This document shows, piece after piece, positions 49,401 to 60,503 of a stretch of 64,000 nucleotides of DNA. How positions within the stretch are numbered: the first letter of the stretch is position 1; every line of letters begins with the position of its first letter. Location of the stretch: positions 87,930,893 to 87,994,892 of the forward strand of contig CM077594.1 in NCBI GenBank assembly GCA_039654915.1, read 5' to 3'. The DNA comes from Aquilaria yunnanensis (taxonomy: Eukaryota; Streptophyta; Magnoliopsida; Malvales; Thymelaeaceae). Position numbers and translations under genes: made by a program. The notes beneath the pieces are model-generated. The model did no database searches and had not been told where the DNA came from. It was given only the letters and a program-made list of their open reading frames with translations.

Positions 49401-51883
49401 TTATTATATGTTAACTTCCCACTTCTTAATGATCTCTGCACATATTTAACGAGATTTGCTCTTGTGAAACAGGTTTTGGGTTTATTAGTTGAAGTAATGA
49501 AGAAAAACTTTCGGAAGCATGGCCATAGGGTTTTCCCAGTGGCTAGGCACATCCTTAAATCTGCTGTCAAGGATTCTTGTAACATGCAGCTAGACCTTTC
49601 AGGTCGACCTGCAATTCCTCTGTGGAGAGAATCATACTATACGTTAATTATGCTGGAGAAGATACTCTTAGATTCCAGGGATTTAATCTTGGATAGAGAA
49701 ACTGAGGTACCACCCCCCTTTTTCCCCTTCTCCTACTGCTCTTGCTGTCTCCTTCCCAAATATAATAACCGTCCTGTTGAATTGGATCAGCAAAAGCTAT
49801 ATAGATGTGTTCATTGAAAATACCAAGTTCTTGTACATAATTTGCTTTTTTCTTTTTCCTCTCTTTTGCCTCTGGCCTCCAGGACATGTGGATAGCAATA
49901 TGTGAGTTGCTATTGCACCCACATGCATGGTTGCACAGTATATCAGGACGCTTAGTTTGCCTTTACTTCACAACAGCAGCAAATGCTATCAGAGAACATC
50001 CAGAGAAGTCACTGGATTCTTTTATGCTGACAAGGCCAAGTAGACTTTTCACAATAGCTGTTTCTCTCTGCTGCCAGTTGAAAGCACAAGAGACGAGAAA
50101 TGATGATGCTGACAAGAAGATTACTGAGAATCTTGTGTTTGCAATATGTGGTTTGCACTCTGCTACCTGGAAGTGTGTAAATACAGAACCGGCCAGGTTT
50201 TGGTCTAGTCTGGAACAGGACGAGCAAGGCTTGTTTCTTAACGCTTTTAAATTGCTAAACTCAAGAAGAGCAAGGGCAGTAATTTTTGCTGTTACCTCTG
50301 GGGTTGATGATCAGATTTCAAGAGACCAGGTAGAGGATTTTCCATATCTACTCATCTCTACATTGATCAGGGAGATGGGAGAACTTGCTCTTGAAGGTGA
50401 AGCTAATCAGGTTGGTAATCTATGAGGTCTTAGAAATGCAGCTACCGTCTTGCTTTCATTACTTAGTCTGTAGAAGTTTTTCGTAACGCTTTCAGGTGCT
50501 TATAAAGCTTGTGGTGCATGCAGATGAAAGTTGCCTTTGGTAGTTTCCAGAGGATCTCGCAGAAGATCTCTCAGGTTGATCTCCAGCGGATTGTGGGTGA
50601 AATGTTGTTGCCATTGTATAAAGTATGTGAAGGACTTGCTGGGAAAGTGATTTCTGGTAAGTTTGAATGCACAATTTACTTTGAATTGGACTATCATGCC
50701 ACATATTTGCAAATGAGAATATGAGGGCAAGTATGAAGAAGTAATTGCTATCTGCATTAACTTTCTTAAAGATTACATAATACTGCCTCCATCAGAAATT
50801 CTCTGCCCCATTTCAGTCTTGTTATTAAAGGTTGACTTGAATTTATTTATACTTTTATTTGCTAAAAAATTTTTCTAAAAAATTATATTAGAAACTATAA
50901 GGCTTATTGTTTTTAAATATAATTTTTTTAAAAATTTATCAAATAATAATAAAAATAAATTCAAGTCAAACTCAAGTAAAAAAACTGAAATGAAGCGGAG
51001 AATTTGGGACGGAGGAAGTAGTTTATTTTGTAGATCTGTAAACATATGTTTTCAAAAGTGTTAGAACTGTTGTCTTTTCAAGACTTGTGGGTCTCCAAAT
51101 TATTAACATCCTGACATCCTTTTACGGAAGAAAAAATTTAACAACTGCAGAACCTTTCTGAGATATGAAGGACCTTTTGTAGCATGTGATTTTTTTTTCA
51201 TTTCTTTCTCCTTGTTTTTGATGACATGGAGATCATTTAAAGACACTTCTGATATTCTAGAAATATAAAAAACAGAAGAATCCAAAATCTTCAAAATATG
51301 ATGACATACTGTGGTATTACTATGCATTCACTAGAAAATTTGGAACATACATCGGAAAATGAAAATGAGAAGCTTTCTACAGTTTTACCGGCCCTAGGTG
51401 GCACCTAAACATTAACATTGTTACCTCCTCTACATGGAGACAATGAACATCTTGGCACTGTAGTCCTTCCCGTTTATGGCCTCCTCTCTTATTTTAGAAC
51501 TATTATTGTACATGGAAGAAAATGCATATGAAAGTTTGTTCAGTGCTGATCTAATCTGATACATTGTTAGGCATCTGTCTTTGTTGCTGCATTGATTTGA
51601 TCCATGTTTTTTCCACTGATTTTCAGATGACATGAAGCAATTTGCAGAAAAAGTTTGTGATACGATAAGAAACTCAATAGGTAGCCAGAACTTTATGCAG
51701 ATTTACAGTGATATCCAGAAGAAGATCAAAACCAAGAGAGAGAAGAGGAAGCGAGAGGAGAAGGTTATGGCAGTTGTCAACCCAACCCGAAATGCCAAAA
51801 GAAAGATGAGGGTTGCAGCAAAGCATCGTGCACAGAAGAAAAGGAGGATTATGACATTAAAGATGGAAAGGTGGATGCGTTAG
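31452..51883 (+). CDS. UTP20: U3 snoRNP / SSU processome component UTP20
   Basis: A very long HEAT-repeat-type scaffold of the nucleolar small-subunit processome, needed for 18S rRNA maturation. Recognisable blocks: RRFV/FKSFSERIE at the N-terminus, ELNTAEDFISFY, HTSVHHRKAIL, NILYDLKHGKDEHVRSACLQ, YEHPAGREAVLEMLHAI, MKVAFGSFQRISQ, and a strongly basic C-terminus. Model exons: 31452-31520, 31830-31949, 32087-32244, 32372-32416, 32640-32718, 32844-32917, 36011-36117, 36657-36839, 37605-37808, 37915-38125, 38207-38281, 38386-38735, 39432-39624, ~39700-39992, 40084-40423, 40612-40792, 40896-41036, 41223-41484, 41649-42122, 42564-43027, 43930-44332, 44791-45180, 45700-45825, 46202-46267, 46355-48138 (or 48147), 48219-48498, 49473-49706, 49883-50410, 50524-50656, 51627-51883. 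That is about 2,740 residues, in line with the family. Phases agree at all junctions except around 39,625-39,700; the donor at 36,840 would be GC. Confidence 0.92.
33167..34322 (+). mobile_element. Nonautonomous hAT element in UTP20 intron 6
   Basis: 1,156 bp. Termini TAGGGATGGCA and, inward from the right, TAGGGGTGACA. A perfect 8-bp target duplication CCTTTGGC lies at 33,159-33,166 and 34,323-34,330. Both arms contain many GGGTTCGGGT words around an AT-rich core. It is a close relative of the element at 55.0 kb: a CATTCAGGTTCGGG stretch occurs at the same distance from the end in both. No transposase. Confidence 0.85.
34331..36010. other. Rest of UTP20 intron 6
   Basis: No exon is supported here. 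It contains GC-richer stretches near 34,500-34,620 and 34,920-35,000 with repeated CTGGGC / GGCC words, probably another eroded repeat, and a SINE-like segment at 35,645-35,810. Confidence 0.5.
35645..35810 (+). mobile_element. SINE-like fragment (Au-SINE-like phrase), copy 1
   Basis: Contains CAATCAATTAAGCCTTAATC, then AACCAGTTGAGGTGGGCTAC and AGGAATCTTGTG. These resemble the conserved plant SINE phrase AAGCCTTATCCCAACTAAGT followed by GGGGTCGGCTACATGAATCC. It lies in UTP20 intron 6. The family name is tentative. Confidence 0.5.
37065..37290 (+). mobile_element. SINE-like fragment, copy 2
   Basis: Parallel to copy 1: ACCAATCAATCAACTAAGCC, CTAGTTGAGATCAACTGCAT, GCTCTAAAAGAGCAAGATCT. Copy 1 has GCCCTAAAAGGGCAAGATCT at the same place. 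It lies in the UTP20 intron between 36,840 and 37,604. Confidence 0.5.
45255..45350 (+). mobile_element. LINE reverse-transcriptase fragment in a UTP20 intron
   Basis: The + strand reads SKIRGGCLKWFRHVQDR. This matches the LRWFGHVQRR motif near the C-terminus of plant LINE-type reverse transcriptases. The fragment is short and the rest of the element is not seen. Confidence 0.55.
50783..51018. mobile_element. Stowaway-like MITE in the last UTP20 intron
   Basis: 236 bp flanked by TA. The ends pair over about 34 bp: CTGCCTCCATCAGAAATTCT on the left, CTTCCTCCGTCCCAAATTCT inward from the right, both continuing to CATTTCAG. The interior shares TTGACTTGAATTTATT-like words with the MITEs at 20.5 and 21.2 kb. 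The transcript of this intron would form a long hairpin. Confidence 0.8.
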
Positions 51884-51915
51884 AATCTTGATAAGCAACT
51901 TTTATCTCTATTCCT

Positions 51916-52108
51916 CATGGTTCTCAAAAATCCATCAGAACTCCGTGCCATGTCCGGTGCAAATGTTGTCCACCACAGAATCTGCAAATGCGTGACGAGA
52001 AAGCACTCGCATGGTTCTGAAAAATCCATCAGAACTCGGTTCCGTGTCCGGTGCAAATGTTGTCCGCCCCAGAATCTGCAAATGTCTGACGAGAAAGCTC
52101 TCTCATGG
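51916..52108 (+). repeat. 94-bp tandem duplication just after the UTP20 stop
   Basis: Two copies (51,916-52,009 and 52,010-52,103), about 90% alike, begin CATGGTTCTCAAAAATCCAT and CATGGTTCTGAAAAATCCAT. They are followed by the first bases (CATGG) of a third. The copies lie within the probable UTP20 3' untranslated region. A 94-bp unit is not a multiple of three, and the unit is not coding. Confidence 0.9.
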
Positions 52109-52722
52109 GTACTGCCGTACTGTGATATAACACTGTAGGGCCTCTGGGGGAATGGCCCCTCATTAGATCTAAATTTTCCCCCAAATTTTTTCCTAGAATG
52201 GGGATTGTCGATAACAGATATAGAGAACTGTGTACCATTATTTACTTGAAATCACATTCGAGCACAAGTTTTACAAGTTCAAGCTTCCGTCTTATATGTG
52301 GAAATTGTATATGTGACAAGGCAGAGGTATGCATGGATTTTGACATTGTCACAAACCAAGTAATCAGTAACATATTGGTTCTCTGAATTCACTTGTTATG
52401 GGCACATAAATGCAGCTGATTTTTGCTCAGGCAGGTCCTTACTCAACTATATTCGAGCAGGAACCTTAGTTCTGATTACTCTACTCATTCCATAATCAAG
52501 GCTGTGAAGCACCTATCATGTCATATCATTTCATTTCTGATCAGAGTCCCTAGACACTGGTGCCAGCGACGGATAAACAGCTATTTATCAACGATCATTA
52601 ATTGAGGTGAGAATATATTAAAACACGAGTGAATCGCTTAAACCTCATTTGCTGTTTCACGCGTGTTGCCTGTAAACCGTACATGCAAATTTGAAACAAC
52701 AGATCAGAGAAGCCATGACAAA

Positions 52723-54794
52723 CTAGGGTTTCCTTTCTTCAGCCATTTTCTTGCGTATCTCATGGGCAGCATTGAAAATTCCCAAGGTGGGCTTATTGCA
52801 CACGAAGCACTTCTTGTTCTTCGCATGATGCTGAAACTCAATAGAAATGTTATATCAGTAGCTAGTTTGCTTCAGCATGAGAAAAATATTCGGAACATGG
52901 TCACATCAAGAAATGTTTATTTAGGGAACAAATAGTTGGATTTGTAAGCTGCATACCTAGAGAACAAACAAAGAACAAAGTCTAGCCCTAAACGATTCAA
53001 CCAAATATGAAGTTTACAAAGAATCCTTTCTTTGATCAACACAATTATGACATGGCAGTAGGCATGCTCTCCAGTGATTGAATTTGATTATGGACCTTTA
53101 CAACCTAAATGGGAACCAAATACCTGATTTTATCTCAGTTGTTTCCTAATATATCACGCATCTCAAGGCCTTGCATTTCCAAAGAGTCACCAGACAGTTA
53201 CGTCTTCAATTACCAAAGCTTCCTCTACTTGTTCATGTACAATTTCTTAATACCCAGATATCAAGTTGTGATTTTGGCACCAAGTTCTTAGCTTATGATG
53301 TGAAATCTACTCTTATTTTCCTACAAGAATTGTTGTAAAACTTCAAGCTGAAGCACATACCCCTCCGAAGAAAGAAATATCTAGTTCAGAATCCAATCTT
53401 CAGTTCTTATGTATATGGATTTGCCCCAAAACAAGAGACTTGCTTCCCTTTTAATCATAAGGTTATTGAAATGACAGTTTGCCAGAACCTGACTCACTGA
53501 AGACAGTTCATTTGACTTCCCTTAATATAATTCACTTATTTTTCCCAAATGAACAAATCAATACTCTTAACATCTGTGACTAATCATGCCTGGAACCAAT
53601 TCTCACTATAAAAGATTTATAAACACACTAGGTGCATGCATAATAACTGACCAAAAGCTGCATTGATGGTGCACCCACAACCTAACTCGTTATGCATAAC
53701 ACCTATTGATGTCTAAAGTAGAGTATATGCAATAAAGTTGCCGCAGAATAGCAACTGCAGTAGAGTTGAAGATATTCTAGATGGGTTCAACATAAGCAAA
53801 GTATTGTATTTGTATCATGTTCATAGGAAGACAAACATCAAACGAACGAGTATCAGATGACAACCAATTATAATTATATACTTATGACGAACAGATAGCA
53901 GAAAGAGCATAGCCATGATCATAAGTGTACCTTTAAAGCACAATGCTCGCAGAAGTAGTGTTTGCAGTTGGTAACAACCGGATCTACAAAGGGCTGCCTG
54001 CAAATGAAACAAGCAAAAGGTAATTCATCTTCATCGTCATCATCACTCGGGATGGCCCCTGCTTCATCCTCTTCATCCCCTCCCAGAGCCATATTCCTCC
54101 TCCTTGCCTTCTCAGTCTCCTCCCACTCCTTCTCCAACTGCCATCCCGACTTGTAATCCCCTCTATCATGCATGAACTTACACGAATCTCCATAGCCACA
54201 ATAACCAGTTTCTTTGTAATCTTTACAAATGTCAGGCTGATAATCAAATCTCGCCGACACCCTAATGTGAGCTGAGGCCCTTAAAGGCCCATGTGCTCCA
54301 CCAGCTTTTTCGCTTGCAACTGTTTGTTCCCTTCGAAACCCTGCTTTATGATCGACATATCCATGCATCCCAGTGTAGAGCTTGTCATCCCCGGAAGCCG
54401 AGCTTTTCCCTTTCAGAGCTTCCTCCGCTCGCTTAAGAACCTTCTCGCGAATAGCCCGTGCGTCCTTGGTGAACTCAGTCTCAGTTTCTAAGGATGCCGT
54501 GGCTTTGCTGTCGTGTTGAACTTGGATATCCTTGGAAGACTCGAATTGGAAAATGGGTTTCTCGGGTTCCGCGTCCGAGTCGGCGGCAGAGGATTTGGAA
54601 GACCCTGTTGAGAAGAAAAGCTTACTGTCGGGTTTCGTGGCTTTCTTCTGAGATTGCAAGAGAGAAGGCTCTGTTTTAGAATCCTCGTCTGCCTCATCGT
54701 CTATCGTCCTCTTCCTGATGTTCTTGTTCTTGGTCGGTTTCCTGAAGAAATTGCAGACCTGATCAGATTGTTGAGGCTCGCTCGATTCCGCCAT
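52723..54794 (-). CDS. CCCH + RING zinc-finger protein, RNF113A/Cwc24 type
   Basis: Minus strand, two exons (54,794-53,931 and 52,830-52,723) joined in phase 0 across a 1,100-bp GT-AG intron, giving 323 residues. The N-terminal third is charged and disordered. A CCCH finger follows ([20 protein letters not shown], about residues 190-209), then the conserved [10 protein letters not shown]. After an acidic stretch comes a C3HC4-type [24 protein letters not shown], split by the intron just after CEHCALK. It is completed in exon 2 by [14 protein letters not shown] and [11 protein letters not shown]. This layout is that of human RNF113A, yeast Cwc24 and plant C3H1-type proteins, which join the activated spliceosome; the RING may act as a ubiquitin ligase. 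Exon 2 is short and was found by homology. The gene is convergent with UTP20 (839 bp apart). Confidence 0.93.
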
Positions 54795-55022
54795 AGTTAA
54801 CGAAGAAGATATTCAAAATCCGCCTCGATGGTGAATCGGTTTTGCCTAAATAGTTGGAATATATTGACAGGATTCGTCTGCGGCAGTCACCTAACCTGTC
54901 GTCGCCGCAGCCATTCCAGAACTCGATTCCGGCTTCGAACTTCGAAGGTCGTCGCCGCCGCTTTGTGAGTTTCAAACCCGTCACGCCGTGTTTGCGCGGC
55001 GAGGGTTTGTGAGGGAAGGTGG

Positions 55023-56535
55023 TAGGGATGGCAAAATGAGACCCGACCCGATGCCTGGCTCAACCCATCCGAAGCCAAGTCTGACCTGACCTGATTTGAC
55101 TAAAAAAGTTAACGACATGAACTTGACTGTGCCCAACCTGACCTGAACCTAAACTCGATTAAAGAGAAACCCGAGAAAACCCAAACCCGAAATACCCGAA
55201 CCCAAAATGACCCGAGCCTAAATTGACCCGAATCCGAAATGACCTAAACCCGAGACTGACCTGATCTGAACCCGAGATGACCTGATAACTAAACTCGACA
55301 ATACCCGATTTTAACCCTTACCCTAAACCTTAATTTTCCCCTCTCATTATTTTCCATATTAAGTCCGTCCTAAATATGAAAGTTTCATGTTTAGTAATTT
55401 CCATTTTTTAAGACTTTTCATATTCAGTATGCCTTATATTTAGGAATAGCGACTTCCGTTATTAGTAACTTCCATTTTTTAGTACTTAAGTCTCATATTT
55501 GAAGATGAAACTTTCATATTTAGTAGTTTCATTTCTTTTTTAAGATATTCATGTTTAATAATTTTCATATTTTGAGAAAAAATTTTCATATTTAGTAACT
55601 TCTATTTTTTTAGGACTTCTATATATTACAAGTATCTTATTTGGGGAAAAACGTCCATATTTAATGAATCTCATGTTTGGATTTTTCCAACAGAAGTAAT
55701 TTTTATATTTAGTAAGTTTAATGATCTTTAATAGGCAATTATTAAAATTACAACATTTATCCCTATACTTTTAAGTATAGTGCAATAAGGTACCTAAATT
55801 TTAAAAAATTTTATTTTAGTCACCCATAATAATTACAACATGGATCCTAAAATTTTTGAAAATTTTGCACTTTCACCCAAAATTTTTTAAATTTTACAAT
55901 TTAGTCATTAATAATGAACTTAATTTGCATATCGTTGTAATTTCAAAGAAAATTCATTGAAACATAAGTATAATAAAATTGTCATTATGTATGTCTGAGT
56001 GATAGCTGAGTAAAGGTTTGAATAATCTGTACAATAATAGTTAAAGGGTATGGGTTTAGAAAAACAATCAAATATTACTAACAATGTTAAATTACTTAAA
56101 TATGTACTAAACTATAATGAAAAAGATTTTTATGAATATTTTAATTAAATATACTAAAAAATGAAAATTTAAGTTAAATTAAATCACACAAAAAATCAAA
56201 TTATTTGATTTAAATTTTTTAAAAAAATTGAATAGATTCAATCGTTTTGACTTCATCCCACTAACCCACGTGAATACAAAGGTTGACCCGAATTTGACCT
56301 GAAAGTTGGTATGAAATTACCTAAGACTAAAATTGACCCAACCTGAAGTGAACCCAAACCCAAATAAACCTGGCCCAACTCAACCTGAACCCGAAATTAA
56401 CTCAACCTGAAATCACCCGAACCCAAATGACCTGACCTGAACTCAACCTGGACCCGAATTCATGTTAACCCGACTAGACCCGAACCTGAATGATCTGACC
56501 CAAACCTGACCCGATCCACCCAATTGTCATCCCTA
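55023..56535 (-). mobile_element. Nonautonomous hAT element upstream of the RNF113A-like gene
   Basis: About 1,513 bp. Ends TAGGGATGGCAAAATG and, inward from the right, TAGGGATGACAATTGG. Flanks GAAGGTGG (55,015-55,022) and AAAGGTGG (56,536-56,543) agree at 7 of 8 positions. The arms hold CCCGAACCC-type words around an AT-rich core. It is in the opposite orientation to its relative at 33,167. It lies about 230 bp upstream of the RNF113A-like start codon. No transposase. Confidence 0.8.
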
Positions 56536-56543
56536 AAAGGTGG

Positions 56544-57740
56544 GGTTGGGTTGGGCTTAGCAAACAATAAAGGCCGAGAGTTTTGAACGGATTGGAGCAG
56601 TTGAGTTGTTAATTTTTTGGACTGGTTCTATTTTTCAGCCCAATATATGCAAGGTACGAGAACGAGGTGGAGCTGGTCCACTTGACCGGATGGTTAGTAA
56701 TGTTAGTTGGGTGTCCACGCACGCGGATGCTGAAACAAAAAAATCTTTTAAAAATCTCATCATCTTCTCATGGTTTTAGGAATCAGGAATGCTGGTGAGG
56801 AACTTGTATACGCAAACATTTGAATTAGTTAATTAATTAATTAATGCAGTATTTACTTTCTAAAAGAACCATTTTTATTTCCACAATGCCTTGTGTACAA
56901 ATGGTTTTATTTTTCAACGGAAAGGGAAGATTTCTTCTATATCAGTGACGTTTGTTGATTTGATCTGCACTGGCTCCTGTTCTCAAGGATGACATAAATC
57001 AAATTTTATGATTCATGAACGAGTAGTACAAGGATCTAAAATTAATAAATTACGTGAGAGCCATTTATAACTGCCGCCACGATCTCTACAGTGAAATTCT
57101 CTGTCTGCGTCCGATTGGTTGCCCGTCGCAATCGAAATTCAGTGTAACCTGTTTGTGATTACAAAAAAAATTAGACATTTTAAATTTATTGGATGATAAT
57201 TATTATCATGTTCAAATTAAAATTTTTAAAATTATTATTAGATAATATGAAAAATTAAAAAAAAAAACAGATAAATGTAGATTTTGAAGGGTAAAGGTAA
57301 TTCCAACTTAAGGTACGAGGCATCATAGTAGTGCGAACATGACAATGTTTTTCTTAGGTCGAACATCATTAACAAAAAATAATTAAAATCAGACGTTGTA
57401 AAAAGGATGAGAATTGAATCGACAAACTTTAAAGATAATTAAGTTAAAACGACTACTCACTTTACAAGATGACACTGTTACACTATTTTTTTTTTTTTTC
57501 CATAATCTTCACTCAATTCTCATTTCTTTGAGCAAGTTTTATTAGTATGGTGTCACAAAATAACGAACTATTTCCCTAATTCAATGGAGTAGTAATTTAC
57601 TTCTACATTTCTTATTTTATTTTTAAATGTATGACAAGTAATGATTATTTTCAGAAATATGCTTAAAAGTTAATAATTGTCTAGAATTTTATGGGAAAAA
57701 AAAAAAGCTGGGAATATTAGTACCTTACATCACCCTCGAC
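56544..57740. other. Intergenic DNA between the RNF113A-like and PHT1 genes
   Basis: No gene. It includes a short (TTAA)n run near 56,828-56,845, poly-T near 57,488, and otherwise AT-rich sequence. The original upstream region of the RNF113A-like gene, displaced by the hAT element, resumes at 56,544. Confidence 0.5.
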
Positions 57741-57742
57741 AC

Positions 57743-57750
57743 GTATATGC
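57743..57750 (+). promoter_or_regulatory. P1BS site 1 (PHR1-binding)
   Basis: GTATATGC fits GNATATNC, the binding site of the phosphate-starvation regulator PHR1. It lies 1.16 kb upstream of the PHT1 start codon. Confidence 0.5.
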
Positions 57751-58231
57751 CATTCCTTCGCTTTTGACTGTAGTTGGGAGAAGAGTGATGTAATTAAGAA
57801 AATGCTTGTTTTGTTTATTTATTGATGATGGGGGGTTGGAACAAATTAACAACCTTAATTACCTATCCACCTGCAATTAGTGTTCAACTGGGGGAAGAAT
57901 GAAATTCTCGATTATCATAATTTAAACGACTCAATCAAAATTCAGCTACAACTTACAATAATTTTGCTTCCACACACACCAGCTCAGCGCTGTGTTGCTG
58001 ATCAAGAGCCTTTCAACTTCTAATCTTCCTGCAGACATATTGCGGAAAGCAGAACGAATAAGATATGAAAAAAAAATGGGGGGCTTAGAATTAAGAATTT
58101 GGAATTTGTACTGGGCGTTGCCGTGCTGGGCGAATAGACATAGGGGAAACGGAACTCATGTGAGGACAGAGAAAGAAGTAAGGTGGCTCAAGTCATTTGA
58201 CTTGAGAGACTATTAAAAGGTAAAACAAATG

Positions 58232-58239
58232 GTATATGC
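58232..58239 (+). promoter_or_regulatory. P1BS site 2 (PHR1-binding)
   Basis: GTATATGC, an exact GNATATNC match, about 50 bp upstream of a TATA-like TTTAAATAGAGG at 58,288-58,299. This spacing makes it the best candidate for direct control of the PHT1 promoter. Confidence 0.6.
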
Positions 58240-58287
58240 CACTAGATGCGGGAGCTGATTCCAGGTTTCATTAGACTCGTAAGGGCA

Positions 58288-58299
58288 TTTAAATAGAGG
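58288..58299 (+). promoter_or_regulatory. TATA-like box of PHT1
   Basis: TTTAAATAGAGG, followed by a CA/CT-rich leader (58,320-58,400) typical of a 5' untranslated region. A second candidate, CTATATATAGG, lies at 58,504-58,514. The choice between them is open. Confidence 0.45.
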
Positions 58300-58569
58300 C
58301 CCCAAATAAACCCCACTTTGATCATCCACTAAACTATAATCACAACTTCACATCTTCCCTCATCCCCACTCTTTTCCTCCAAACTATCTATCTCAGAATT
58401 TCTAGCCGCAAGAAAAAAACCAACTTTACTACAACTATTGACCCTTCTGGGATTCATAGAACATTGAAGATTCCGAAGAAAAATCAGCCAACTCTGTCGG
58501 CAACTATATATAGGACACATTCTAAGTCGCAACACCAAGATTTGGACTCTTCCTAAGCTGTTTTCCTTG

Positions 58570-58839
58570 GTAAGCTTCAATTATTACTGAAACCCACCAG
58601 ATAAATATACGTCGTCTTCTTTTACCTAAGCAGTGATTACTAGTATTAGTATCTACTATTCTGTTTCTATGTATTGTAATAGAATATTCCATGATGATAC
58701 AGCATATGAGTCCTTGCCTCCTTGGAACAGAAAGCTTCTGGATTTGTTTAGTGGTGAAATTTCTCGAAATTAAAGGACTCTTATCAAAATTCACACCAAA
58801 CCTGGTCGAATGAATCACTAACTCATTCTTTTCAAGCAG
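58570..58839 (+). other. Probable 5'-UTR intron of PHT1
   Basis: Donor CTTG/GTAAGC at 58,570 and acceptor TTTTCAAGCAG at 58,839, 68 bp before the start codon. PHT1 genes often carry one intron in the 5' untranslated region. It contains the third P1BS-like site. Confidence 0.5.
58682..58689 (+). promoter_or_regulatory. P1BS site 3 (PHR1-binding), in the putative leader intron
   Basis: GAATATTC, a palindromic match to GNATATNC, 219 bp upstream of the start codon. Confidence 0.5.
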
Positions 58840-58907
58840 GGAAATCTCAGGAATCATACCATTTTGAGGGGAGCAGGAGGAGCTAAGTGCTTAGAATCAG
58901 TCCAGCT

Positions 58908-60503
58908 ATGGCTAGAGAGAACAAAGTTCTAGATGCACTTGATTCAGCAAAGACACAATGGTACCATTTCACAGCAATTATAATAGCGGGGATGGGTTTC
59001 TTCACCGACGCCTACGATCTATTCAGCATCTCTCTAGTCACAAGACTTCTGGGCAGAATATACTACTATGATCCGAAATCTGCAAAGCCAGGAACTTTAC
59101 CTCCAAATGTAGCCGCAGCCGTTACTGGGGTGGCCTTCTGCGGGACTCTAGCAGGGCAGCTCTTTTTTGGTTGGTTGGGCGACAAGATGGGACGCAAACG
59201 CGTCTATGGGCTCACCCTCATGCTCATGGTTGTCTGTGCAATCGCCTCCGGCCTCTCCTTCGGCCACCCCTCCTCCGGGGTCATGGCCACGCTCTGTTTC
59301 TTCAGGTTTTGGCTTGGTTTTGGCATTGGCGGTGACTACCCTCTCTCTGCCACCATCATGTCTGAATACGCCAACAAGAAGACTCGAGGGGCTTTCATTG
59401 CCGCTGTTTTCGCCATGCAAGGATTCGGCATCTTGACTGGTGGGATCGTCGCTCTCATCGTTGCCAGTGCCTTTAATCACGCCTTCCCTGCCCCATCATA
59501 CTCCGTCGACCCTGCAGCCTCCACTGTACCACAAGCGGACTATGTCTGGCGCATAATTCTCATGTTCGGGGCGGTGCCAGCTATTTTGACTTACTACTGG
59601 CGGATGAAGATGCCTGAAACAGCCCGGTACACGGCGCTTGTGGCTCGGAACGCCAAGCAAGCCGCTGAAGACATGTCCAAAGTGTTGCAAGTAAATCTCA
59701 TCGCTGAGGAAGAAAAGCAAGGAACTTCGGACTCCAACTCTTACGGGCTTTTCAGCAAGCAGTTTGCGCGCAAGCACGGCCTTCACTTAGTTGGCACAAG
59801 CGTCTGTTGGTTCTTGCTAGACATCGCCTACTACAGCAACAATCTCTTCCAGAAAGACATTTTCAGCGCGATTGGGTGGCTTCCAAAAGCCGCGACCATG
59901 AACGCAATTCACGACCTTTACATGGTGGCAAGAGCGCAGACCCTCATCGCCCTATGCGGCACCATTCCTGGGTACTGGTTCACGGTGGCTTTCATCGATT
60001 ACTTGGGAAGATTCGTGATCCAGTTAATGGGCTTCTTCTTCATGACCGTCTTCATGTTCGCTCTGGCCTTCCCTTACCACCACTGGACGCAGAAGTCCCA
60101 CCGGATCGGGTTCCTGATAATGTATTCGCTGACGTTTTTCTTCGCAAACTTCGGACCCAATGCGACGACGTTCGTGGTGCCGGCGGAGATATTCCCGGCG
60201 CGACTGAGGTCGACCTGCCACGGGATATCGGCGGCGGCAGGGAAAGCAGGGGCAATTGTTGGCGCATTCGGATTCTTGTACGCGGCTCAGAGCCAGGACC
60301 CGACGCAGACAGATGAGGGTTACCCGCCGGGTATTGGAGTGAAGAACACGCTAATTGTGCTGGGGTGCGTCAACCTTTTGGGTATATTTTTCACTCTGTT
60401 GGTGCCGGAGTCGAAAGGGAAGTCGTTGGAGGAGCTAAGCGGTGAGAACGAGGAGGAGGAAATGGACGGCGAGTTGGCTGTTGCTTCTGCTCAGAATGTT
60501 TAG
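58908..60503 (+). CDS. PHT1: High-affinity inorganic phosphate transporter, PHT1 family
   Basis: A single open frame of 531 residues, the normal PHT1 size. It encodes a plasma-membrane H+/phosphate symporter of the major facilitator superfamily with about 12 membrane segments. Landmarks: [10 protein letters not shown] (31-40) in TM1, [14 protein letters not shown] (88-101) as the MFS loop motif, and the PHT1 signature [13 protein letters not shown] (141-153) in TM4. A central hydrophilic loop (about 250-300) precedes [18 protein letters not shown]. The [21 protein letters not shown] block follows in the second half (given here as [10 protein letters not shown] and [11 protein letters not shown]). 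The C-terminus is acidic (ENEEEEMD) with Ser511 in a casein-kinase-2-like setting; CK2 phosphorylates C-termini of rice PHT1 proteins. The ATG at 58,908 ([11 protein letters not shown]) was chosen over 58,887 because PHT1 proteins begin this way. The CDS is more GC-rich than its surroundings. Which PHT1 paralogue it is cannot be told here. Confidence 0.95.
   Translation: MARENKVLDALDSAKTQWYHFTAIIIAGMGFFTDAYDLFSISLVTRLLGRIYYYDPKSAKPGTLPPNVAAAVTGVAFCGTLAGQLFFGWLGDKMGRKRVYGLTLMLMVVCAIASGLSFGHPSSGVMATLCFFRFWLGFGIGGDYPLSATIMSEYANKKTRGAFIAAVFAMQGFGILTGGIVALIVASAFNHAFPAPSYSVDPAASTVPQADYVWRIILMFGAVPAILTYYWRMKMPETARYTALVARNAKQAAEDMSKVLQVNLIAEEEKQGTSDSNSYGLFSKQFARKHGLHLVGTSVCWFLLDIAYYSNNLFQKDIFSAIGWLPKAATMNAIHDLYMVARAQTLIALCGTIPGYWFTVAFIDYLGRFVIQLMGFFFMTVFMFALAFPYHHWTQKSHRIGFLIMYSLTFFFANFGPNATTFVVPAEIFPARLRSTCHGISAAAGKAGAIVGAFGFLYAAQSQDPTQTDEGYPPGIGVKNTLIVLGCVNLLGIFFTLLVPESKGKSLEELSGENEEEEMDGELAVASAQNV

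Noticed and set aside
57992..58216. 74-codon frame upstream of PHT1
   Set aside because: No recognisable family, contains the A-rich run at 58,067, and lies in the promoter region; could be chance.
59148..60316. Several open frames on both strands inside the PHT1 coding region
   Set aside because: Out-of-frame shadows of the GC-rich PHT1 CDS with arginine-, proline- and histidine-rich translations.
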